A stretch of 64,000 bases of DNA from Acidobacteriota bacterium (GCA_021793405.1 JAJYSV010000011.1:1-64000), one strand, 5' to 3'; counted from the first letter of the stretch, positions 44,570 to 54,787 are shown. Numbers and translations: made by a program. The notes: generated by a model not told the origin, from the sequence alone.

Positions 44570-44803
44570 ATGGAAGAACTTGCTGTTACAGAAAGTAAAT
44601 ATAGAGCGGTCCACGTAGCCGCCCGTCGCGCGCGACAGTTACAGTCCGGATCGAGCCCGATGGTTCCCAACCGTTCCACCAAGGCCGTCCGCATCGCGCA
44701 AGATGAATTGCAGGCGGGCCTGATCAGCTATATCGTCCCGGAAGGTCCCTCTCGGAAAGAGATGGGGTTGCCTGCGGGCTATACTCCGATTTTGCACACA
44801 TAA
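44570..44803 (+). CDS. rpoZ: RNA polymerase omega subunit
   Basis: The subunit has 77 residues; ATG 44570 follows GCAGGAGGTCG. Omega helps fold and retain the beta' subunit and, in many species, contributes to ppGpp binding. The conserved part is SKYRAVHVAARRARQLQSGS...AVRIAQDELQAGLISY. It stands between gmk and coaBC, the usual place. It is shorter than E. coli omega (91 residues) but covers the core. Confidence 0.88.
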   Translation: MEELAVTESKYRAVHVAARRARQLQSGSSPMVPNRSTKAVRIAQDELQAGLISYIVPEGPSRKEMGLPAGYTPILHT

Positions 44804-44900
44804 AAGCCCTTGGCGCACCGGCGAAAGCCGGACGCTGAAGTTGGTTTGCGCCGCTTGGCGAAAAGGCAACGAACTCGCAGCCAGAGGTAGAATCAGACCT

Positions 44901-46145
44901 ATGAAGGTCACGGTCGGCGTTACCGGAGGGATTGCCGCCTATAAAGCGGCGGAGCTGGTGCGAGCGCTGCAGCAGCAGGCGCTCGATGTGCATGTCGTGA
45001 TGACTGCGGCAGCGCAGCAGTTCATTACACCGTTGACCTTTGCGGGCATCACTGGCCATCGCGTCATCACTGGCTTGTGGGACAGCGACGGCCAGGTCCC
45101 CAACGCGAATTCCGCCATCGAACACATTTCCGAAGCGCAATCGACCGAAGCCCTGATCATCGCGCCCGCCACCGCGGACATCCTAGCCCGGCTGGCGCAC
45201 GGCATGGCCGACGATTTCCTGACCACCATGGCGCTGGCCACTCCCGCGCCTCTGATTCTTGCTCCCGCCATGAACGTGCAAATGTGGGAGAACCCTGCCA
45301 CGCAGGCCAATCTTGAGATCCTGCGCCAACGCGGCGCAACGATTGTTGCGCCGGAAAGCGGTTACCTGGCCTGCGGCATGCTTGGCGAAGGTCGCATGGC
45401 AAAGATCGAGGACCTGGTACGCACTATTCTGGATGTTCTGCACCATCGTCATGACATGGCCAACGAAATTGTCCTGGTAACAGCGGGCGGCACGCGCGAG
45501 CCGATCGACCCGGTGCGGTACATCGGCAATCGATCCAGCGGCAAGATGGGCTACGCGCTCGCCGAGGCGGCATTGTTCCGCGGCGCTCGCGTGATCTTAA
45601 TCAGCGCGCCGACACGCCTGAATCCTCCATCCGGCTGCAAGTTCGTTTCCATTACCACCGCAGAGGAAATGCGGCAGGCCGTGCTGAAGCATCTCCCGGA
45701 AGCAACCCTGGTGATGAAGGCGGCGGCAGTCGCGGATTACCGGCCGCGCCTTCGTGCGGAGCAGAAGATTAAGCGCACTGGCCCAATTACCATCGAGTTG
45801 GAACCCACGGAAGACATCCTGGCTGAGATCAGTAGCCTCCGCAAACCCGGTACATTAGTCATTGGGTTTGCCGCGGAAACGGAACGACCGCTGGAGCACG
45901 CCCGCAACAAGCTGGCCCGCAAAGGCGTCGACGCGATTGTGCTCAACGACGTAGCCCGTCCGCACATTGGCTTCGACTCCGATCGCAATGCTGTCACTTT
46001 TCTTACATCCACATCATCGCAGGAACTGCCGGAGATGCCGAAGCGGATGCTGGCCGATCGCATTCTGGATGAAGCCCTGCGATTGCACCGGCCGAGTCAA
46101 GTCATGGCCGAAATGAACGCAGTTTCCGTCCTCGCCAACCGCTAG
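44901..46145 (+). CDS. coaBC: Phosphopantothenoylcysteine decarboxylase/synthase
   Basis: This 414-residue bifunctional enzyme makes 4'-phosphopantetheine for coenzyme A. The N-terminal CoaC half binds FMN (VTVGVTGGIAAYKAAELVRA; IAPATADILARLAHGMADDF). It has the PXMNxxMW motif as APAMNVQMWENP and the catalytic cysteine in GYLACGMLGEGRM. The CoaB half (~190-414) has VLVTAGGTREPIDPVRYIGN, RSSGKMGYALAEAA, MKAAAVADYRP and KIKRT. ATG 44901 matches the family start. It forms one transcription run with rpoZ and gmk. Confidence 0.95.
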   Translation: MKVTVGVTGGIAAYKAAELVRALQQQALDVHVVMTAAAQQFITPLTFAGITGHRVITGLWDSDGQVPNANSAIEHISEAQSTEALIIAPATADILARLAHGMADDFLTTMALATPAPLILAPAMNVQMWENPATQANLEILRQRGATIVAPESGYLACGMLGEGRMAKIEDLVRTILDVLHHRHDMANEIVLVTAGGTREPIDPVRYIGNRSSGKMGYALAEAALFRGARVILISAPTRLNPPSGCKFVSITTAEEMRQAVLKHLPEATLVMKAAAVADYRPRLRAEQKIKRTGPITIELEPTEDILAEISSLRKPGTLVIGFAAETERPLEHARNKLARKGVDAIVLNDVARPHIGFDSDRNAVTFLTSTSSQELPEMPKRMLADRILDEALRLHRPSQVMAEMNAVSVLANR

Positions 46146-46170
46146 AGTTTCCGGCACCGATCTTCCATCC

Positions 46171-47013
46171 ATGAAAACGCCTCTCTCCGCAGAACAGCGC
46201 CATCAACTCGCCACCGTACTCGCCTATTGCCGGGAGATGGGCGGAGTTGATTTTTATCGCGGCGAGCACGACCTATCGGCGCAGGCTCCCGGTGGAATTC
46301 CATCGCTGCCGGAAATGAATTCTGCACCCAATCCTTTACCCCTTGAGACGCTGCCCATCATGCCGCCCAAATCCAGTCTTCTCGTGTCGCCCGTAGCCAT
46401 CGATTTTTCCTCGCCTGCCATCACGCCCGAGGCCCGTGTCGCGGCACTCGCAGCCATTCGCCAGGAAATTGGAGACTGCACGCGCTGCCAGCTTGCATTC
46501 GAAGGGCGTCACAAGATTGTCTTCGGCGACGGCGATCCAAATGCCGAATTGCTCTTCGTCGGCGAAGGCCCCGGAGCGGACGAAGACGCGCAGGGCATCC
46601 CCTTTGTCGGCCGCGCCGGGCAGCTGCTGAATAACATGATCACGGCGATGGGCCTGAGCCGCCAGCGCGTCTATATTGCGAACATCGTGAAATGCCGGCC
46701 GCCGAAGAATCGTGTACCCGAGCCGGTCGAAGCAAACACCTGTACCCAATTTCTATTTCAGCAAATTGGCGTCGTGCGTCCCAAGCTCATCGTCGCGCTG
46801 GGAGCGACCGCAGCTACCTATCTGCTAGGCACCAAGGCCTCGCTTTCCGTACTGCGCGGAAAGGTGCATGATTGCATGGGGACGAAGTTGATTGTCACCT
46901 ACCACCCGGCTTATCTGCTGCGCGATCCGCGGCAGAAAGCGGAAACATGGAAGGACCTGCAACAGGCCATGAAATTTCTCAACCTGGCACCGCCCAAACG
47001 CGGTGAAAGCTGA
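46171..47013 (+). CDS. Uracil-DNA glycosylase, family 4 (iron-sulfur type)
   Basis: The protein has 280 residues. The first ~95 are Pro-rich and variable. The domain starts with the cysteine pair [20 protein letters not shown]; the other two cluster cysteines are in [20 protein letters not shown]. Motif A is [20 protein letters not shown] and motif B is [13 protein letters not shown]. Family 4 enzymes remove uracil from DNA at the start of base-excision repair and carry a 4Fe-4S cluster. It follows coaBC by 25 bp in the same direction. Confidence 0.92.
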   Translation: MKTPLSAEQRHQLATVLAYCREMGGVDFYRGEHDLSAQAPGGIPSLPEMNSAPNPLPLETLPIMPPKSSLLVSPVAIDFSSPAITPEARVAALAAIRQEIGDCTRCQLAFEGRHKIVFGDGDPNAELLFVGEGPGADEDAQGIPFVGRAGQLLNNMITAMGLSRQRVYIANIVKCRPPKNRVPEPVEANTCTQFLFQQIGVVRPKLIVALGATAATYLLGTKASLSVLRGKVHDCMGTKLIVTYHPAYLLRDPRQKAETWKDLQQAMKFLNLAPPKRGES

Positions 47014-47079
47014 ATCCTGAAGAGGCTGTAGTCGACATTGGCGCGGCGACTGCATCTTAAAAAATGACGAGGAGAAAAA

Positions 47080-47763
47080 ATGTCGCAGCATACCCAATTG
47101 CAGGCCGCCGACGGCCACAAGCTTGATGCCTACATCGCACAGCCGACAGGCGAACCCAAGGCTGGAATTGTAGTTTTGCAGGAAATCTTCGGTGTCAACG
47201 CGCACATCCGTTCGGTCGCCGACGGATTCGCCCGCGCCGGATATCTGACCATCGCGCCGGCACTGTTTGATCGCGCTCAGCGCGATGTGGAACTGCCGTA
47301 TGACCCCGAAGGCGGCAAACAGGGCATGCAGATCGTGCAGCGCATTCCGATCGATCAAACGCTGGCCGACATTGCCGCGGCCATCCAATACCTACGCGAG
47401 CACGGCGCGCGCAAAGTAGGTGTCGTCGGCTACTGCTGGGGCGGCACGCTGGCCTGGGTCAGCAATACACGTCTCCATCCCGATGCGACTGTCTCGTATT
47501 ATCCCGGCGGAATTCAAAATTACATCCACGAAAAATCCACCTGCCCAGCCATCTTTCACTTCGGCCTCGAGGACAATCACATTCCGCAAAGCGTGGTGGA
47601 ACAGGTGCGGCACGAGTATCCAGGCTTCTCCGTCTTCACCTATCCGGGAGCCGGACATGCCTTCAACCGCGATATAGGCGCCAGCTACAACCCGGCCGCC
47701 GCCAAGCTGGCGCTGCAACGAACCCTGGCACATTTCGATGAGTACCTGGTGGCCGCGCGCTAG
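47080..47763 (+). CDS. Dienelactone hydrolase family protein
   Basis: The protein has 227 residues; ATG 47080 follows GAGGAGAAAAA. It is a cytoplasmic alpha/beta hydrolase with cysteine nucleophile in VGYCWGGTLAW (~117), the acid in FHFGLEDNHIP and His in YPGAGHAFNRD. The first strand region, KAGIVVLQEIFGVNAHIRSV, carries the conserved Glu that activates the cysteine. Classical members open dienelactone in chlorocatechol breakdown. Many, as probably here, have unknown ester substrates. No other aromatic-degradation gene is near. Confidence 0.9.
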   Translation: MSQHTQLQAADGHKLDAYIAQPTGEPKAGIVVLQEIFGVNAHIRSVADGFARAGYLTIAPALFDRAQRDVELPYDPEGGKQGMQIVQRIPIDQTLADIAAAIQYLREHGARKVGVVGYCWGGTLAWVSNTRLHPDATVSYYPGGIQNYIHEKSTCPAIFHFGLEDNHIPQSVVEQVRHEYPGFSVFTYPGAGHAFNRDIGASYNPAAAKLALQRTLAHFDEYLVAAR

Positions 47764-47838
47764 AAAATATTATGCGGGCGGGGTGAACAATTCGAGCGAT
47801 GTCATGACGCGTCGTCCCCATCGTGATACAGATTCCTT

Positions 47839-50328
47839 ATGAGGTTTTCCTGTGACGTCGCGTTGCCCGTGCCGGTGGATCGCGTGTTCACGTACTCCAG
47901 TGACGGCGCATCGCCCGTTGTAGGCGGGCGCGTTCTCGTTCCCTTCCGGCGCGAGCAACTCCAGGGCGTTGTCGTTGCGCTGCACGATCAGGCCGCGGTT
48001 ACCGCCGATGCTTCCACAGCAAAGATCCGTCCAATCCTGCGCGTGCTCGATCAAGAGCCAGTACTCTCTGAACATCTTCTGCAGCTAGGTCAGTGGCTTG
48101 CCGAATACTACCTCGCTCCGCTGGGAGAAGTATTGCGCACCATGCTTCCGCTGAGCGCTGAGGTGCGGCGGGAGACAGCGTATTCCATCACTGGCCGTGG
48201 CACTGCGGCCCTCGAAGCTCCGCAGCAACAATCGCTCAATGCGAATGCTACAGAACAAGCCGAACATGTGGTGCTGGCCTTTCTCGCCGAGCATGGCCAG
48301 TCGCGCGCTGCTACGCTACGAAGCAAGACCTCCGCCAGCACCGCCATGCTGCATCAACTGGTCTCCAAGCGCATGATTGAACGCGAATCCACGGCCATAG
48401 CGCGTGAACAGCGCACGACGGTTCGCATTGCCATTCTGGTACCCGATGCGCGATTGCCGAGGCTAAACGAAAATCAGCAGCGTTTGCTGGCGGAGCTGGC
48501 CAGCGCGGGCGGACGTCTGCCCGTCACGGAAATCCGGCAACTTTCCTTGCCAGATTCCACGCTGGGCACACTGGTCCGGCGCGAACTGGTGCGCATCGAA
48601 GAGATGCCCGCTGAAGACGCCCTCGGCGGCTTCGCTCTCTCAGGTGACCTCCCGTCCTCCTCGGTTCCGGTTGAGGCCATGCTGAACGACGCGCAGCGCG
48701 AAACCATGTTGCAGATTGCCGCCAGCGTCCGCTCCAGAAAATTCCAACCGTTTCTGCTGCATGGTGTCACCGGCTCCGGCAAAACAGCCGTCTACATCGC
48801 GGCTATGCGCCGCGCCCTGGATGCCGGATTGTCGAGCCTATTGCTGGTGCCGGAAATTGGACTCACACCGGCGATGCTGGCACAGTTGCGATTCACCTTC
48901 GGCGATCAAGTTGCGCTTCTTCACTCCGCGCTGACCGGTTCCGAACGCACCGCGCAATGGCACCGCATCCGCCGCGGCGAAGCCCATGTGGTCGTCGGCA
49001 CGCGCTCGGCCGTCTTCGCGCCCATTGCCGACCTTGCGCTTATCGTCATCGACGAGGAACACGATACTTCCTACAAGCAGGCGGAACTGCCGCGCTACCA
49101 TGCACGCGATGTCGCGGTGATGCGCGCCAAGCTGGCGGGCGCGACCATTATCCTCGGCTCGGCCACGCCTTCGCTCGAATCGTGGGCCAACGCCCAGCGC
49201 GGAAAATATTCTCTGCTCACGTTGAAACAGCGCGTCGGCAACCGTCCGTTGCCGGAAGTTTCTCTGATCGACATGCGCCAGGAGTTTGCCGAAACCGGGC
49301 AGGATCCCCTGCTTTCGCGCGGGATGATGCAAGAGATCGAAGCGACACTGGGGCGCGGGGAGCAGGCCATGCTGCTGTTGAATCGGCGCGGTTATTCCTT
49401 TGTAGTGATGTGCCGGGCCTGCGGGGAAAAGTTGGAATGTGAGAACTGCGCCATCGCATTGACCCATCACAAGTCCGCCGCGGAAGACGATTTGCGCTCG
49501 CCCGTCCATCAACGCATGGAGTGCCACTACTGCGGCTTTCGCCGCACCGTTCCCAAACTTTGCCCGAAGTGCGAGAGCGAGCATCTCTACTTTTTTGGCG
49601 TGGGATCGCAGCAGGGTGAAGAGCGGTTGCAGGAATTATTTCCGCACGCCCGCATTGCCCGCATGGATCGCGACACCATGCGCCATCATCGCGACTATGA
49701 ACGCATTCTCGCCCGCCTGCACAGCGGCGAAGTCAATCTGCTGGTCGGCACGCAGATGATCGCCAAGGGCCATGACATCCACGGCGTCACCTTGGTCGGC
49801 GTGCTCGGCGTCGATCATGCGCTCAGCCTGCCCGACTTCCGCTCCGCCGAGCGCGTTTTTCAACTTCTCACACAAGTCGCTGGTCGTGCCGGGCGTGGCG
49901 AGTTGCCGGGACGCGTGCTGGTGCAGACGCACCACATGGACCACTACGCCATCCGTTCCGCCGCCGAGCATAACTACCTCGGTTTCGTCGAACAGGAATT
50001 GCGTTATCGCCGCTTGCTGCACTATCCGCCCGCAGCCATGCTGACGAACATTTTGATCGGACACACCGATCCCGCGAAAGCCTCGCAGTGGGCCAGTCAA
50101 ATCGGCCAGTGGTTTCAGATCCAGACATTTCCCGGTGTTCGCGTGCTGGGTCCGGCAGCCGCGCCGATCGCGCGCATCAAGCGCATCCATCGCTTTCATC
50201 TGATTGTGAAAGCATCGTCTCGCAAACAACTCGCCGCCGCCGTGCGGCAGATGCTCGCCTTCGCCGATGCGGCGGAAATTCCCCGCCGCCAAATCATTGT
50301 GGATGTCGACGCCGTGCAACTGATGTAG
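47839..50328 (+). CDS. priA: Primosomal helicase PriA
   Basis: The protein has 829 residues. The 3'-OH-binding domain opens it (FSCDVALPVPVDRVFTYSSD; GRVLVPFRREQLQGVVVAL). The helicase core has Walker A LHGVTGSGKTAVYIAAM, DEEH in LIVIDEEHDTSYKQAELPRY, and SATPSLESW. The zinc region carries eight cysteines (CRACGEKLECENCAI and CHYCGF...CPKCESEH). MIAKGHDIHGVTLVGVLGVD and LTQVAGRAGRGELPGRVLVQ complete it. PriA restarts stalled replication forks. It ends the plus-strand run and converges on rapZ with 14 bp between. Confidence 0.96.
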   Translation: MRFSCDVALPVPVDRVFTYSSDGASPVVGGRVLVPFRREQLQGVVVALHDQAAVTADASTAKIRPILRVLDQEPVLSEHLLQLGQWLAEYYLAPLGEVLRTMLPLSAEVRRETAYSITGRGTAALEAPQQQSLNANATEQAEHVVLAFLAEHGQSRAATLRSKTSASTAMLHQLVSKRMIERESTAIAREQRTTVRIAILVPDARLPRLNENQQRLLAELASAGGRLPVTEIRQLSLPDSTLGTLVRRELVRIEEMPAEDALGGFALSGDLPSSSVPVEAMLNDAQRETMLQIAASVRSRKFQPFLLHGVTGSGKTAVYIAAMRRALDAGLSSLLLVPEIGLTPAMLAQLRFTFGDQVALLHSALTGSERTAQWHRIRRGEAHVVVGTRSAVFAPIADLALIVIDEEHDTSYKQAELPRYHARDVAVMRAKLAGATIILGSATPSLESWANAQRGKYSLLTLKQRVGNRPLPEVSLIDMRQEFAETGQDPLLSRGMMQEIEATLGRGEQAMLLLNRRGYSFVVMCRACGEKLECENCAIALTHHKSAAEDDLRSPVHQRMECHYCGFRRTVPKLCPKCESEHLYFFGVGSQQGEERLQELFPHARIARMDRDTMRHHRDYERILARLHSGEVNLLVGTQMIAKGHDIHGVTLVGVLGVDHALSLPDFRSAERVFQLLTQVAGRAGRGELPGRVLVQTHHMDHYAIRSAAEHNYLGFVEQELRYRRLLHYPPAAMLTNILIGHTDPAKASQWASQIGQWFQIQTFPGVRVLGPAAAPIARIKRIHRFHLIVKASSRKQLAAAVRQMLAFADAAEIPRRQIIVDVDAVQLM

Positions 50329-50342
50329 GCACCACGTCGCTG

Positions 50343-51323
50343 CTATCGCGGCATATCGCGGTGGAGGCATTTCACCTGGTAGCCATCGGCCTGCAGCAGC
50401 GCCTGCATCCTTTCCGCGATCATCACCGAGCGATGCTGGCCCCCAGTGCAGCCAAACGCCACGCTCAGGTAGCTCTTGCCTTCCTGCACGTAATGCGGCA
50501 GCAGAAATACAAGCAAGTCGTGGACCTTCTGGATAAATTCCTTCGTCTCCGGGAACCGGTTGATATAGCGGACGACTTTCTGGTCCTGACCGGTCAGCGG
50601 GCGAAATTCCGGAATGAAGTGCGGGTTGGGCAGAAAGCGCACATCGAAGACCAAGTCAGCTTCCTGCGGCACGCCATTTTTGTAGCCGAAGCTGATCGAA
50701 GAAATCAGCAGATTCTTCTCGCCGCTCTCCGGCTGAAATAGACCATTGATGTGGGCACGCAGTTCGTGCACATTGAAATTCGTCGTATCGATGCACACGT
50801 CCGCAATGTTCCGCAGCGGCTCCAGCAATTTCCGCTCCGACTGGATCGACCGCCGTATTGTGTCAATGCGGCCCAGCGGATGAGGGCGCCGCGTCTCGGA
50901 ATACCGCCGCAGCAGCGCTTCGTCGGAAGCTTCCAGAAACAGCAGGCGCGTCGAAGTTGTTTGCCGCACTTTGCGCAATATCGCCGGGAAGTGATCGAGG
51001 TGCGAGCCCTCGCGCACATCCACCACCAGCGCCGCGCGGTTCGTCTCAGGAGATTGGCGGATAAGATCGGCAAACGCTGGGATCAAGTCGATCGGGAGGT
51101 TGTCGACGGAATAATATCCCAGATCTTCAAATGCCTTGAGCGCGGACAATTTTCCCGAACCTGACATTCCTGTCAAGATCACCAGTTCGTTGTCGCCCAA
51201 GGGTCGTTTTGCTTCGGGGCTGCGAACGCGCCTAGATGCGGGGGCAACTGCTCGCGACCGTTTCTCCGGGCCGGGCTTGGCGGGATTTTGCCTGGATGGT
51301 TTCTTGCCTGCAATGCGCGTCAT
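50343..51323 (-). CDS. rapZ: RNase adapter / nucleotide-binding protein RapZ
   Basis: The protein has 326 residues. The N-terminal ~45 are basic (KKPSRQNPAKPGPEKRSRAV). The P-loop is ILTGMSGSGKLSALKAFEDL, with Leu where most Walker A motifs have Ser or Thr, though a Ser follows. YYSVDNLPIDLIPAFADL and TRLLFLEASDEALLRRYSET are family marks, as is the end FGCTGGQHRSVMIAERM, where the ligand-binding pocket lies. RapZ steers RNase E to GlmZ in enterics; elsewhere the homologue (YvcJ) has other roles. It stands downstream of hpf and rpoN, as in proteobacteria, but ptsN is absent. Confidence 0.93.
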   Translation of the reverse strand: MTRIAGKKPSRQNPAKPGPEKRSRAVAPASRRVRSPEAKRPLGDNELVILTGMSGSGKLSALKAFEDLGYYSVDNLPIDLIPAFADLIRQSPETNRAALVVDVREGSHLDHFPAILRKVRQTTSTRLLFLEASDEALLRRYSETRRPHPLGRIDTIRRSIQSERKLLEPLRNIADVCIDTTNFNVHELRAHINGLFQPESGEKNLLISSISFGYKNGVPQEADLVFDVRFLPNPHFIPEFRPLTGQDQKVVRYINRFPETKEFIQKVHDLLVFLLPHYVQEGKSYLSVAFGCTGGQHRSVMIAERMQALLQADGYQVKCLHRDMPR

Positions 51324-51433
51324 CGATCTTCTTCAGCTCCGCGGCAGTTCTCTAGACAGATGCCTACGTGAACCAAGATTGTACGTTCAAACAGCGCCGC
51401 GGAGCCGCAGAATTTTGATGCGACGCTCGTTGA

Positions 51434-52015
51434 TCAAGAAACTTCCGTCAGCCGCACCAGGCCATCGCCCGTGCAATGTAGCACTTTTACATCCCCTGTA
51501 AGGTCGCGAAAGATGAATACCTGACGATTGAGAGACTCTGCCTCTTTGACCGCTTCTTCAATCGTCATCGGACGCGGGGCCATCGCTTCCGGAGCCGCTA
51601 CAATATGCACCCCCGTCGACTTTCTCTTCTCCGGCACGGGGAGCCTGCCATTCCCGCGGACCGCGGGGGGCGTTTTCTGCTCCGAGGGAACAGCGGGTAA
51701 CACAGTGCTGATGGGCTTGGCCTGGCGCTTCTTCTCTACCCTCGTTTTCCTGCGCCGAATCGCCTGCTTCTCCGTCTTCTCAAGTGCCGTTCGCAAGGCA
51801 ATGGCCAGGTCTGGCGCCTCGGCCAGCCCCACCACGGTGTGTTGACGCGCAGACACGGTAATCTCCGCAGTCGAAAGATGCCGCTGAGAACTGAAAATAA
51901 TGCGCGCGGTGGCGCCACTACCCACGATCTTCTCGATGCGGGCCAAACCTTCGTCCGCCATCGCTCGCAGATTCTTCGTGATGGTTACGTTTCTGCCGGT
52001 GAGTTCGCAATCCAT
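51434..52015 (-). CDS. hpf: Ribosome hibernation promoting factor, long form
   Basis: The protein has 193 residues; ATG 52015 follows GAGGAAGCGA. The N-terminal domain (~1-95) is MDCELTGRNVTITKNLRAMA, ARIEKIVGSGATARIIFSSQ and QHTVVGLAEAPDLAIALRTA. It binds the decoding centre of idle ribosomes. A ~40-residue linker leads to the C-terminal domain (PMTIEEAVKEAESLNRQVFI, FRDLTGDVKVLHCTGDGLVR) that dimerises to give 100S ribosomes. Thus it is of the long type, not the short HPF. It directly follows rpoN, 45 bp apart. Confidence 0.93.
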   Translation of the reverse strand: MDCELTGRNVTITKNLRAMADEGLARIEKIVGSGATARIIFSSQRHLSTAEITVSARQHTVVGLAEAPDLAIALRTALEKTEKQAIRRRKTRVEKKRQAKPISTVLPAVPSEQKTPPAVRGNGRLPVPEKRKSTGVHIVAAPEAMAPRPMTIEEAVKEAESLNRQVFIFRDLTGDVKVLHCTGDGLVRLTEVS

Positions 52016-52060
52016 TCGCTTCCTCCCTGACGTCAATTTTCCGGATAATCCCCTACTCCA

Positions 52061-53836
52061 TCAGATGCGAACGCGACGCTGGTGGGTGCTGGGGATTCCC
52101 ATGTCTTCGCGGTACTTGGCCACAGTGCGGCGGTTGACCGCGATTCCATGCGATTGCAGCAAGTGGGCGATGGCATCGTCGGTCAACGGCTTGCTGGAAT
52201 CTTCTTCCTCAATCATCTTCTTCACCTTGCGCTTCAGCAGCAGCAGCGGCGTGTCCGATCCTTCGGGACCATTCACACCCTCCGAGAAAAAGAAGCGCAG
52301 TTCGAAGACTCCCTGCGGCGTATGCACGTACTTGTTGGCGACGGCACGGCTCACGGTCGACGCATGTACACCAATTTCTTCGGCGACGTCCTTGATCATC
52401 ATCGGCTTCAGCGCGTCGACGCCTTGCTCCAGAAACTCGTGCTGGCGGCGAACAATCACTTCGCAGGTGCGTAGAATTGTATTCTTCCTCTGCTCAATGT
52501 TGCGCATCAGTTGAATGGCCGAGCGGTAACGCTCTTTGACATAGTCCCGCACCTCGCGCTCGGTGCCTTCCTGGCTCAACATGCGGCGATACCCCTGATT
52601 CAAGCGCAGCGTCGGCATTTCCTCATCATTGATGAGAATCACGTATTCATCATCGCGCATTTGGAAAGCGACATCGGGCTCAATCAGGCGTGGCTGCTCG
52701 CGGTTATAGCGCTGGCCCGGCTTCGGATCCAGCGCGCGAATCGACTCAATCGCCAACTGTACCCTGGGCTGCGGGCTACCTGTAAACCGGGAGAGCTCGC
52801 GGATGTCCCGCTTTAACAAATGCGGCAAAAATTCGTCGATGATACGCCGTGCCAGCGCCATGATCGCACCAGCTTCCGACTGAACCCGTTCCGGCACTGT
52901 ATCGGCAGGGGGCAGATCTGACTCGTCCGCAGCTGCAGACAGCCGAATCCCCTCGGCCAATTCTCCGGCCTGCTGGGAACGCACATCCAGCTGGGTCAAC
53001 AAACACTCTCGTAAATCGCGCGCGGCTATGCCAACAGGATCGAACCTTCGCACAATATCGACAGCCTCGGCCAGATCGCGCTTCAACGCGGGCGAATATG
53101 CGGGCGAATATTCGGTGGAAGGCGCGCATCCGTCGGTTTTATCTTTGCGATCGCCGGTCGCTCCATCTGTCCCATGCGTATCCGAGGGTTGGCTTAGCCC
53201 GTTCAACCCATCTAGGCTGTTCCATCCATTCGCAATCGCGTGCGGGGTAACCGAAGCCACGCGGCCATTCTTTTCGGCAACCCCATCGACAGGCGGAGCA
53301 GTAGGCCCCGGACGCGGGCTTTGCCGGGCCAGCACGTCGAGCATTTCTTCATCGCTGGCAGTCAGATATCCATCTTCATCCAAGTTGCCAATCACCAGCT
53401 CAGCAGCCTCGCGAACGCCTGGGGTAAGATGCAGCGAGCCTAACTGCCACATCAAATGATCGGTCAGAGTCGTGGGCTTGGAAAGAAAATTTTCGAACGA
53501 GGGCTTTTCGTTAATCTCGGTGCTCTGCGGCGTGCGGTAACCCGGATCCAGATAGTCCTGGAAATAGGAGCCAAAGTCGATCTCGTCGAACGGATCGCGT
53601 TCCTCAGTTTTTTCCGTGACCGTCGGGGCCGCTTCTTCCGGAGTGCGAACATCCTCCACTAGCGGGACGGTCTCCTCCATGTCCTCCAACAAAGGATTCT
53701 CCAGCAACTCGGCGTCGATCATCTCTTTCAGTTCCTGCTTGTTCAAGGCCAACAGGCTGACCATCTGAACCAGGCCCGGAGTCAGAATCTGCTTCTGCGA
53801 GACCTTCAAATTAAGCCGGGGTTGAAGTAGAGCCAT
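52061..53836 (-). CDS. rpoN: RNA polymerase sigma-54 factor
   Basis: The factor has 591 residues. Region I is at the N-terminus (LNLKVSQKQILTPGLVQMVS, ELKEMIDAELLENPLLEDME), rich in Gln and Leu. An acidic region II has a long insertion (~175-260). The core-binding and HTH domain is at ~440-510 (EIGVHASTVSRAVANKYVHT). The RpoN box reads VNRRTVAKYREDMGIPSTHQ at the end. Sigma-54 needs AAA+ activators and reads -24/-12 promoters. It lies between lptB and hpf in the conserved order lptC/A-lptB-rpoN-hpf. The region II insertion makes it longer than the ~480-residue norm. Confidence 0.96.
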   Translation of the reverse strand: MALLQPRLNLKVSQKQILTPGLVQMVSLLALNKQELKEMIDAELLENPLLEDMEETVPLVEDVRTPEEAAPTVTEKTEERDPFDEIDFGSYFQDYLDPGYRTPQSTEINEKPSFENFLSKPTTLTDHLMWQLGSLHLTPGVREAAELVIGNLDEDGYLTASDEEMLDVLARQSPRPGPTAPPVDGVAEKNGRVASVTPHAIANGWNSLDGLNGLSQPSDTHGTDGATGDRKDKTDGCAPSTEYSPAYSPALKRDLAEAVDIVRRFDPVGIAARDLRECLLTQLDVRSQQAGELAEGIRLSAAADESDLPPADTVPERVQSEAGAIMALARRIIDEFLPHLLKRDIRELSRFTGSPQPRVQLAIESIRALDPKPGQRYNREQPRLIEPDVAFQMRDDEYVILINDEEMPTLRLNQGYRRMLSQEGTEREVRDYVKERYRSAIQLMRNIEQRKNTILRTCEVIVRRQHEFLEQGVDALKPMMIKDVAEEIGVHASTVSRAVANKYVHTPQGVFELRFFFSEGVNGPEGSDTPLLLLKRKVKKMIEEEDSSKPLTDDAIAHLLQSHGIAVNRRTVAKYREDMGIPSTHQRRVRI

Positions 53837-54058
53837 GGCAGAGTTCCAGTGGAAGGATGAGGTTAGGTTCAGTGTACACGGGGCAGATTAGCCGAAAGCG
53901 TTTCTGGGTCGACAAACGACCAATATCAACTTTGTTTTGTAATATTTAGAACATTTGCATTCAAATTGCAGGCAGTGTTCTTCTCGGGTTGGTCGTTCTT
54001 CTTTCGTCGACTCAGCCGCGCCAATGAGATTTCTGGACACATGCTGGCTGAACCCCTT

Positions 54059-54787
54059 CTAGCCCAGTGTGAAACCTTCCCCAAGATATACGCGCCGCAC
54101 TTCCGGATCCTGACCCAACTCCTCCGGCGTGCCGGTGCGAAAAATCTTCCCCTCATTGATGATGTAGGCCCGGTCGGTGACGGTCAGCGTCTCACGCACG
54201 TTGTGGTCTGTGATCAACACGCCATATCCGCTGGCTTTCAGGTCGAAGATAATGTCCTGTAGATCATGCACTGCAATCGGGTCGATTCCTGAGAACGGTT
54301 CGTCCAGCAAAATGAAATTCGGCTCGATGCAAAGGCAGCGGGCGATTTCCACGCGTCTCCGCTCCCCGCCGGACAGCGCATAGCCGCGGGTTTTCCTCAC
54401 GTGCCCAAGACTCAGCTGTTCAATCAGCCGCTCCATGCGGGTCCGTCGCTGCTCCCACCCGCCGGGCTGCACTTCCAACACGGCCAGGATGTTTTCCTCC
54501 ACCGTGAGCTTGCGAAAAATCGAGGGTTCCTGCGGCAGGTAGCTGATTCCGAAATTGCGGGCCCGCAGATACATAGGCAGGCGCGTGATGTCACGATCTC
54601 CGACCAGTACCCTGCCGGAGTCCGGCTGCACCAGGCCGACGATCATGTAAAAGGTCGTCGTCTTCCCCGCGCCATTCGGTCCCAGCAGACCGACCACTTC
54701 GCCCTTGTGGATCTCCAGGCAGACACCTCGCACCACCTGTCTCCCGCGATAATTCTTGGCCAGCTGGTCCGTCGTCAGTCTCTGCAT
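54059..54787 (-). CDS. lptB: LPS export ATPase LptB
   Basis: The ATPase has 242 residues and powers LPS extraction from the inner membrane as LptB2FGC. Walker A is [20 protein letters not shown], the Q-loop region is [19 protein letters not shown], the signature is [16 protein letters not shown], and Walker B is [20 protein letters not shown]. The switch is [18 protein letters not shown]. Its start shares one base with the stop of lptC/A (TAATG). 222 bp separate it from rpoN downstream. Confidence 0.96.
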   Translation of the reverse strand: MQRLTTDQLAKNYRGRQVVRGVCLEIHKGEVVGLLGPNGAGKTTTFYMIVGLVQPDSGRVLVGDRDITRLPMYLRARNFGISYLPQEPSIFRKLTVEENILAVLEVQPGGWEQRRTRMERLIEQLSLGHVRKTRGYALSGGERRRVEIARCLCIEPNFILLDEPFSGIDPIAVHDLQDIIFDLKASGYGVLITDHNVRETLTVTDRAYIINEGKIFRTGTPEELGQDPEVRRVYLGEGFTLG

